Source: CAZRIT01 sp964600225 (GTDB lineage Bacteria; Bacillota; Clostridia; Christensenellales; CAG-138). From it: 10,506 nucleotides of DNA. The notes under the pieces were generated by a model that ran no database searches, had not been told where the DNA came from, and saw only the letters and a program-made list of their open reading frames with translations. Shown in pieces: positions 6,492 through 10,506 of the stretch (position 1 is the first letter of the stretch; the number at the start of each line of letters is the position of its first letter). A program made the translations under genes and the position numbers. Where the stretch lies: assembly GCA_964600225.1 (NCBI GenBank), contig CAZRIT010000066.1, forward strand, positions 1 through 10,506, in the 5' to 3' direction.

Positions 6492-6529
6492 CTTACTTTT
6501 CTTTGAAAAGAAAAGTAAGCAAAAGAAAC
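6492..6529 (-). repeat. hairpin repeat, copy 2 (minus orientation)
   Basis: A 13-bp perfect stem, CTTACTTTTCTTT (6492-6504) with AAAGAAAAGTAAG (6507-6519), closes on GA. CAAAAGAAAC (6520-6529) follows, the complement of the conserved tail GTTTCTTTTG. Its upstream flank GGGTACG (6484-6490) is the complement of the CGTACCC that follows copy 4. Confidence 0.78.
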
Positions 6530-6580
6530 TTATAAATTTGCCGTAATTGTTTTTGAACGGCAACAGCACCTTGCAGCTGT

Positions 6581-6618
6581 CTTACTTTTCTTTGAAAAGA
6601 AAAGTAAGCAAAAGAAAC
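6581..6618 (-). repeat. hairpin repeat, copy 3 (minus orientation)
   Basis: Identical over its whole length to copy 2: stem 6581-6593 with 6596-6608, loop GA, tail complement 6609-6618. It forms the head of the second 89-bp unit. Confidence 0.78.
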
Positions 6619-6681
6619 GCACAAATTTTTCGTAATTGTTTTGAATGGCAAAATAGCCTTGCAACGATCTTTCTTTTTACA

Positions 6682-6723
6682 GGTTTCTTTCGGTCCCTTT
6701 CTTTCCAAAGAAAGGGACAAACC
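6682..6723 (+). repeat. hairpin repeat, copy 4 (plus orientation)
   Basis: Tail GTTTCTTTCG (6683-6692) precedes a 12-bp stem, GTCCCTTTCTTT (6693-6704) with AAAGAAAGGGAC (6707-6718), closing on CC. An outer GGTTT (6682-6686) can pair with AAACC (6719-6723), leaving part of the tail as a bulge. It differs from copy 1 by a U-A to C-G pair exchange in the stem, with both sides changed. Confidence 0.78.
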
Positions 6724-6741
6724 GTACCCTCCGCCACAGCG

Positions 6742-6779
6742 AAAACAGGGCCGCGTCGTATGACGCGGCCCATGGTTTT
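6742..6779. terminator. bidirectional rho-independent terminator
   Basis: A perfect 10-bp GC-rich stem, GGGCCGCGTC (6748-6757) with GACGCGGCCC (6762-6771), surrounds GTAT. It is flanked by AAAAC (6742-6746) and GTTTT (6775-6779), so each strand has a T-run after the stem. It lies 31 bp past the stop of iolG on the minus strand and can also stop transcription arriving from the transporter operon. Confidence 0.75.
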
Positions 6780-6802
6780 GCTCTTGTTGCTTTTAGCTGA
6801 TA

Positions 6803-7813
6803 TCAGCCGATTTCGTCCAGCTTGACGGGACGGCCCTCCAGCAGCGATTTCTTGGCGGCCAGGCCGATGCGGATGGACATGAGCCCGTCCTCGGCCGTCG
6901 TCTCGGTGGGCGTATCGTTGACGATGGCGTCGACAAACGAGCGAATCTCCGCCTGATACGCGCCCATGTAGCGCTGCAAAAAGAACCACAGCGGCTTTTC
7001 GCCCGTGACGCCATCCACGGTGCTGATGACCGTGCTGGATTCGGAATCGTTGCCGATGGCCGCGCAGCCCTTGGAGCCGAAGACCTCGGCGCGCTGGTCG
7101 TAGCCGTAGACGGCCTTGCGCGAGTTGTCGATAACGGCCAAGGCGCCGTTGCTGAGCTTGAGCGTCAGCACGGCCGTATCCACATCTCCCGCCTCGCCGA
7201 TGGCGGGGTCCACCAGCACCGCGCCCGTGGCGTACACCTCCGTCACCTCCGCGCCCGACAGGTAGCGCACCATGTCCAGGTCATGAATCATCATATCCAG
7301 GAAAATCCCGCCGCTGATTTTAACGTATGCCACCGGTGGCGGCTCGGGATCGCGGGAGCTGATTTTGACCACCTGCACGTCGCCGACCTTGCCGTCCTGC
7401 ACGGCGTTGCGCAGCGCGCGGAAGTTGTGGTCGAAGCGCCTGTTGAAGCCCACCTGGTACTTCTTGCCCGTCTGCTTGATGGTGCGGATGACCTCGTTGA
7501 TGCGATCGATCGACAGATCGATCGGCTTTTCGCAGAACACATGCTTGCCTGCCTTCAGCGCCTCCAGCGAGATGGGCGCATGCGTATCGGTGGACGAGCA
7601 AATGAGCACCGCGTCGATCTCGGGATCGTTGATGATATCCTTGTAATCGAGCGAAATCGTTTGCACGCCCACGCTCTCCGCCCACGCGCGCGCCTGCGCG
7701 CTCAGGTAGGGATCCGCGACGGCCTTGATGCGCGCGTTGGGCACGCCTGTGAGAATGCTCTTGCCGTGTACCTGTCCGATGCGGCCCGCGCCGATAATTC
7801 CGATTTGTACCAT
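6803..7813 (-). CDS. iolG: inositol 2-dehydrogenase-like oxidoreductase (Gfo/Idh/MocA family)
   Basis: A 336-residue NAD(P)-dependent dehydrogenase predicted to oxidise myo-inositol to scyllo-inosose. The N-terminal Rossmann fold begins IGIIGAGRIG (Gly8, Gly10, Gly13). The family motif CEKPIDL supplies catalytic Lys96. The substrate domain carries GGIFLDMMIHDLDM, giving Asp173 and His177, the lysine-aspartate-histidine set known from Bacillus IolG at nearly the same numbering. Length matches IolG (about 340). A strong site GGAGGG precedes the ATG on the minus strand with a six-base spacer. It lies 154 bp downstream of the araC-family gene on the same strand and ends at a strong terminator. 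Co-location with iolM and iolN supports the inositol assignment. Scyllo-inositol or D-chiro-inositol dehydrogenase activity cannot be excluded, since these enzymes share the same residues. Confidence 0.83.
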   Translation of the reverse strand: MVQIGIIGAGRIGQVHGKSILTGVPNARIKAVADPYLSAQARAWAESVGVQTISLDYKDIINDPEIDAVLICSSTDTHAPISLEALKAGKHVFCEKPIDLSIDRINEVIRTIKQTGKKYQVGFNRRFDHNFRALRNAVQDGKVGDVQVVKISSRDPEPPPVAYVKISGGIFLDMMIHDLDMVRYLSGAEVTEVYATGAVLVDPAIGEAGDVDTAVLTLKLSNGALAVIDNSRKAVYGYDQRAEVFGSKGCAAIGNDSESSTVISTVDGVTGEKPLWFFLQRYMGAYQAEIRSFVDAIVNDTPTETTAEDGLMSIRIGLAAKKSLLEGRPVKLDEIG

Positions 7814-7866
7814 GTCATTCCCTCCATATTTCTGTCATTAGCATAAACTCTTACAAGGTAAGATTT

Positions 7867-7876
7867 GCACGCGTGC
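7867..7876. promoter_or_regulatory. candidate operator upstream of iolG
   Basis: GCACGCGTGC is a perfect 10-bp palindrome with a central CG, between the predicted start of transcription and the ribosome site of iolG. A second inverted repeat, TCTTAC-AAG-GTAAGA (7849-7863), lies beside it. Neither matches the palindrome at 1155-1172, so the same LacI protein is not an obvious binder. Short palindromes are easy to find by chance in such sequence. Confidence 0.35.
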
Positions 7877-7912
7877 GGCCGCAAAAAATATATGCCCAAC
7901 CGCCTATTATCT

Positions 7913-7941
7913 ATGATAAATCCGAACGCCGTTTCCCGCAA
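7913..7941 (-). promoter_or_regulatory. possible promoter of iolG
   Basis: On the minus strand, TTGCGG (7941-7936) and TATCAT (7918-7913) are separated by 17 bp, giving a start near 7906 and a leader of about 90 nt. The boxes are moderate matches. No terminator is visible after the araC-type gene, so read-through from it is also possible. Confidence 0.4.
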
Positions 7942-7967
7942 CAGGATAATCCATCCGACAATTAGCA

Positions 7968-8882
7968 TTATTCACTTATTTGCTTGAAACGGCGCGGTGG
8001 ATAGCCTATAATTTTCTTAAAGAGGCGTGAAAAGTAGTTGGCGTCATGGATGCCCACGCTGGCTGCGACCTCCGCAACGGTGGCGTTGTCGTTTTGCAAA
8101 TACTCCAGAGATTTGGCAATACGCAAACGATTGAGATAGTCCACGGGCGAAAGCCCCGTTGCTTCCTTGAAAACCGAGCGAAAATAATTGGAGCTCAAAT
8201 ACGAATTTTTCGCAATCTGCGAAAAGCTGATCGGCTCGGCCAGATGGTTTTCGATGTAGAGGATGGCGTCGCGCACAAGCGTCTTCTTGGTGGTGTAGAA
8301 TTCCTCCGCCACGGCCACCTGCCTGGCGCGCACGCGCGTTAAGCGCACGAGCAGAATTTCCAGGTATGCGCGCAGCACCCGCTCGCTGTCGGGCAGCATC
8401 TGCTGCTGCTCGCGCTGCATCTGCTCCATTAGCCCCGTGGCAAACGCCGCCTCGTCGGTGTTGAGGCGGAGGATGCCCAGGCGGTTCAGGCTTGCGCTGG
8501 TGGGCACCTTGCCCAGCTCGTCCACGCCCTTGGCGCTGTCGAGCGAGGAATGCAGCAAATGCCACTGGTCAGTGATGTTGCCCGTGCCCGTCCACAGCTC
8601 GCCCCACTGGTGGCTGATGCGATCGGGATAGAACTGCACGTTGTACACGGTAAACGTCTGGTCGATGATGTAGCTGTGCGTGCGGTGCGCGGGTACCAGA
8701 AAGATATCGCCCGGGATCAGCGGGATCTCGCGTTCGCCGAAGCGGTGCTTGCAGGTACCGCGCACGACGAACACAAATTCCTCGTAATCGTGCGTATGCG
8801 GCGGCACGGTCTCGTGGCGGATGGAGTATTCCACTGCAATGGCGGATGTCGGCGTGCCCTTGAACGGCAGGTACACGTTCAT
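7968..8882 (-). CDS. AraC-family transcriptional regulator with cupin sensor domain
   Basis: A 304-residue regulator of standard length. The N-terminal cupin-like domain shows PPHTHDYEEFVFVVRG (His29, His31, Glu35) and IPGDIFLVPAHRTHSY (His66, His69), the usual beta-barrel ligand-sensing signatures. The C-terminal DNA-binding domain has two helix-turn-helix units at about 218-238 (ISFSQIAKNSYLSSNYFRSVF) and 268-289, ending GYPPRRFKQISE, the family's closing helix. The site AAGGAG precedes the ATG on the minus strand by eight bases. It is divergent from iolM and upstream of iolG, and so is well placed to activate both arms when the sugar is present. The Thermotoga inositol locus uses a different regulator class (ROK). 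Proteins of this layout are usually activators; the inducer is inferred, not shown. Confidence 0.9.
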   Translation of the reverse strand: MNVYLPFKGTPTSAIAVEYSIRHETVPPHTHDYEEFVFVVRGTCKHRFGEREIPLIPGDIFLVPAHRTHSYIIDQTFTVYNVQFYPDRISHQWGELWTGTGNITDQWHLLHSSLDSAKGVDELGKVPTSASLNRLGILRLNTDEAAFATGLMEQMQREQQQMLPDSERVLRAYLEILLVRLTRVRARQVAVAEEFYTTKKTLVRDAILYIENHLAEPISFSQIAKNSYLSSNYFRSVFKEATGLSPVDYLNRLRIAKSLEYLQNDNATVAEVAASVGIHDANYFSRLFKKIIGYPPRRFKQISE

Positions 8883-8928
8883 GTCGAAGGCTCCTTTTTA
8901 ACCCGAAAACTCGGCGAGATTCCCGATT

Positions 8929-8957
8929 ATTATACCGCTTCCGTTCCGTTTTGTCCA
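8929..8957 (-). promoter_or_regulatory. strong predicted promoter of the araC-family gene
   Basis: On the minus strand, -35 TGGACA (8957-8952) and a perfect -10 TATAAT (8934-8929) are spaced by 17 bp. Transcription should begin near 8922, about 40 nt before the ATG. Confidence 0.75.
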
Positions 8958-8963
8958 TGACGC

Positions 8964-8981
8964 AAGCCCCCCTTCGGGGTT
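8964..8981. promoter_or_regulatory. C-rich inverted repeat in the araC-iolM divergent region
   Basis: CCCC (8967-8970) can pair with GGGG (8976-8979), extended by AA (8964-8965) with TT (8980-8981) past one bulged G; a UUCG-loop register is also possible. It lies between the araC promoter and iolM. No good plus-strand promoter for iolM was found in the 153-bp gap: TTGAGA (8980-8985) with CAATAC 18 bp on is only a weak candidate, which would fit a promoter that needs an activator. Confidence 0.35.
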
Positions 8982-9035
8982 GAGATAGAACACACAGACT
9001 AACCAATACAGCTTACAGAAAAGAGGAGAACAACA

Positions 9036-10232
9036 ATGGCAAAAATGAGAGGCGTAACACTGGACGCAACCTGGGCGCCCAAACCCGGCTTCAAACTCGG
9101 CTCCAAGGACATCGACCATGTGCAGACCTATCTGGGCAGCCAGGTATGGAAAGACCCCAAACTTTCGATCAAAGAATATGACATTCCCGAACCCGGCCCG
9201 GGCGAAGTGCTCATCAAAGTCAAAGCCTGCGGCATCTGCGGCAGCGACGTACACATGGCGCAGGCCAAAGAGGATGGCTACATCTTCTATCCCGGCCTGA
9301 CGGGTTTCCCCTGCATCCTCGGCCACGAGCTTTCGGGCGTTGTCGTCAAAGGCGGCCCCGGCGCCAAGGACAAGGCCACCAACAAGGCCTTCAAGGGCGG
9401 CGAACTGGTCTGCGCTGAGGAAATGCTCTGGTGCGGCAGCTGCAAGCCCTGCGCGGACGGCTGGCCCAACCACTGCGAGCGTCTGGATGAAATCGGCTTC
9501 AACGTCAACGGCGCGTTCTGCGACTACATCGTGCTGCCCGACCGCTGCCTGTGGAGCCTGGAGCCCCTCCGCCGCATCTACAAGGACGAAAAGGACATCT
9601 TCCTGGCGGGTTCCCTCATCGAGCCCTGCTGCGTCGGCTACAACGCGGTCATCGAGCGCGGCGGCGGCGTACGCCCCGGCGACAACGTGGTCATCTGCGG
9701 CACGGGCCCTGTGGGCCTGGCAGCCTGCCGTGAGCTCAAGACCATGGGCGGCGCGGTCGTAATCGTTTCCGAGCCCCAGCCCGAGCGTGCCGCTCTGGCC
9801 AAGAGAATGGGCGCGGACTACGTCATCGACCCGACCAAGGTCAACTTCACCGAGGAAGTCCTGCGTCTCACCGACGGCATGGGCGCAAGCCTCTATCTGG
9901 AAGCCACGGGTCTGCCCACGCAGGTGTACCCCGGCATCGAGCAGTGCATCTGGGAAGGCCGTACCCTCAACGCCACCGTTGTGGTCGTTGCGCGCGCAGA
10001 AGCCAAGATGCCTGTCACGGGCGAAGTGCTGCAGGTTCGCCGCGCACGCATCGTCGGTGCACAGGGCCACTCCGGCCACGGCACGTTCCCGCGCGTGATC
10101 GAGAGCATGGCTGCCGGCATGGATATGCTGCCCATGATCACCAAGAAGATCACCCTGGACGAAGTACCCGAGAACATCATCGCGCTGCAGAAGGATCGCA
10201 CCAACATGAAGATCACCTGCGTGATGGACTGA
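9036..10232 (+). CDS. iolM: scyllo-inosose 3-dehydrogenase, zinc-dependent MDR family
   Basis: A 398-residue medium-chain zinc alcohol dehydrogenase predicted to oxidise scyllo-inosose to 3-dehydro-scyllo-inosose with NAD. Catalytic zinc ligands are visible in CGICGSDVH (Cys68) and LGHELSG (His97, Glu98). The structural zinc site is CGSCKPCADGWPNHC (Cys133, Cys136, Cys139, Cys147). The cofactor fold carries CGTGPVGLAA (221-230). The unusually long N-terminus with 'FKLGSKDIDHVQTYLGSQVW', the 'YPGLTGFPCILGHE' loop and the C-terminal 'VRRARIVGAQGHSGHGTFPRV' closely resemble what I recall of Thermotoga maritima IolM (TM0412), distinguishing it from ordinary sorbitol or threonine dehydrogenases. 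The site GAGGAG precedes the ATG. The next gene starts 18 bp after the stop with its own strong site. Its pairing with an IolN-like gene strengthens the call. Confidence 0.88.
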   Translation: MAKMRGVTLDATWAPKPGFKLGSKDIDHVQTYLGSQVWKDPKLSIKEYDIPEPGPGEVLIKVKACGICGSDVHMAQAKEDGYIFYPGLTGFPCILGHELSGVVVKGGPGAKDKATNKAFKGGELVCAEEMLWCGSCKPCADGWPNHCERLDEIGFNVNGAFCDYIVLPDRCLWSLEPLRRIYKDEKDIFLAGSLIEPCCVGYNAVIERGGGVRPGDNVVICGTGPVGLAACRELKTMGGAVVIVSEPQPERAALAKRMGADYVIDPTKVNFTEEVLRLTDGMGASLYLEATGLPTQVYPGIEQCIWEGRTLNATVVVVARAEAKMPVTGEVLQVRRARIVGAQGHSGHGTFPRVIESMAAGMDMLPMITKKITLDEVPENIIALQKDRTNMKITCVMD

Positions 10233-10250
10233 GTAGGAGGATAACGCACC

Positions 10251-10506
10251 ATGGCATACGCAAAATATTTAACCACGGATTATCCGAATATCTTCTTTGA
10301 AGACAACAAGGTCGGCCGCCTCAAAAAGCGCATCTGGGATGCCTCTGAGGATGAAATTCAGGCCATTTTGGACGATTACGGCATCGGCACCCCCTGCGAA
10401 CTGGGCGTGGCCGGCACCTACATCCAAAACACCCCGCGCGCCAAGCTGATCGAAAAGCGCCGCAAGAACGACATCGTGCTCGTGCCCATCGGCTGCACCG
10501 AAAACC
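10251..10506 (+). CDS. iolN: 3-dehydro-scyllo-inosose hydrolase, N-terminal part (creatininase family)
   Basis: The first 85 codons of a gene that continues past the window edge. It starts MAYAKYLTTDYPN and reaches IVLVPIGCTEN, which matches the beta-strand of the creatininase family that leads into the metal-binding 'P.GS.EqHG' motif; the metal-binding residues themselves lie at or beyond the edge. IolN of the Thermotoga pathway belongs to this family and opens the ring of 3-dehydro-scyllo-inosose to 5-dehydro-L-gluconate. The gene follows iolM by 18 bp, with TAGGAGG as ribosome site, as in the iolM-iolN order of Thermotoga. The 70-odd residues before the creatininase strand form an N-terminal extension, consistent with IolN rather than with creatinine amidohydrolase. 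The call rests on context as much as on sequence because only the N-terminus is seen. Confidence 0.8.
   Translation, partial: MAYAKYLTTDYPNIFFEDNKVGRLKKRIWDASEDEIQAILDDYGIGTPCELGVAGTYIQNTPRAKLIEKRRKNDIVLVPIGCTEN

Larger units (their letters stand above)
6490..6667. repeat. 89-bp tandem duplication between convergent genes
   Basis: Unit 1 (6490-6578) and unit 2 (6579-6667) are direct repeats. The first 40 bases, containing the hairpin and its tail, are identical. The rest is diverged but alignable, sharing CGTAATTGTTTT, GAAYGGCAA and CCTTGCA with one base of length difference. The block is AT-rich and unlike the flanking genes. The pattern suggests duplication of a unit followed by drift outside the hairpin. 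Confidence 0.75.

Noticed and set aside
8898..10079. Minus-strand open frame of 393 codons opposite iolM
   Set aside because: It runs antisense to a well-supported dehydrogenase with all zinc ligands; no motif or start signal was seen.
10251..10506. Truncated pseudogene at the right edge
   Set aside because: The frame is open to the last base with a strong ribosome site; the truncation is due to the window boundary.

Overview
The window looks like a chromosomal carbohydrate-catabolism locus from a GC-rich, probably anaerobic Clostridia-type Firmicute. The reasons are strong purine-rich Shine-Dalgarno sites, a lipoprotein solute-binding protein with an Ala/Pro/Thr linker, ABC permeases with no ATPase gene beside them, mostly G/C third codon positions, and short A/T-rich hairpin repeats between GC-rich genes. 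The taxon is an inference; no rRNA or marker gene is present.

Layout. Positions 1-319 hold no gene. They contain GC-rich repeats, a covarying hairpin repeat and a promoter for a beta-phosphoglucomutase-like HAD hydrolase (320-976). Positions 977-1255 are a regulatory region: three 22-bp tandem repeats, a strong sigma-A-type promoter and an 18-bp perfect palindrome over the predicted start of transcription. A tight plus-strand operon follows: LacI-family regulator (1256-2272), MalG-type permease (2269-3108), lipoprotein solute-binding protein (3140-4411), MalF-type permease (4541-5446) and a stand-alone metallo-beta-lactamase-fold hydrolase of the ComEC/Rec2 type (5443-6474). The two ends of the operon are joined by ATGA overlaps. 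A stable stem-loop without a U-tract follows the binding-protein gene.

Positions 6475-6802, between convergent genes, hold an 89-bp tandem duplication, three more copies of the hairpin repeat and a strong, probably bidirectional terminator. On the minus strand lie an inositol 2-dehydrogenase-like oxidoreductase (iolG, 6803-7813) and an AraC-family regulator with a cupin sensor domain (7968-8882). Divergent from the araC gene is a plus-strand pair: zinc-dependent scyllo-inosose 3-dehydrogenase (iolM, 9036-10232) and the start of a creatininase-family protein, very likely 3-dehydro-scyllo-inosose hydrolase (iolN, from 10251, cut by the window edge).

Together IolG, IolM and IolN are three successive steps of the inositol route described in Thermotoga maritima: myo-inositol to scyllo-inosose, to 3-dehydro-scyllo-inosose, to 5-dehydro-L-gluconate. 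This is not the Bacillus IolE/IolD/IolC route. The ABC transporter is the natural candidate to import inositol or an inositol conjugate, energised by an ATPase encoded elsewhere. The MBL hydrolase and the HAD protein have no assigned step. The most unusual items are the translationally coupled MBL hydrolase, the covarying hairpin repeat family and the layered promoter of the lacI-transporter operon.
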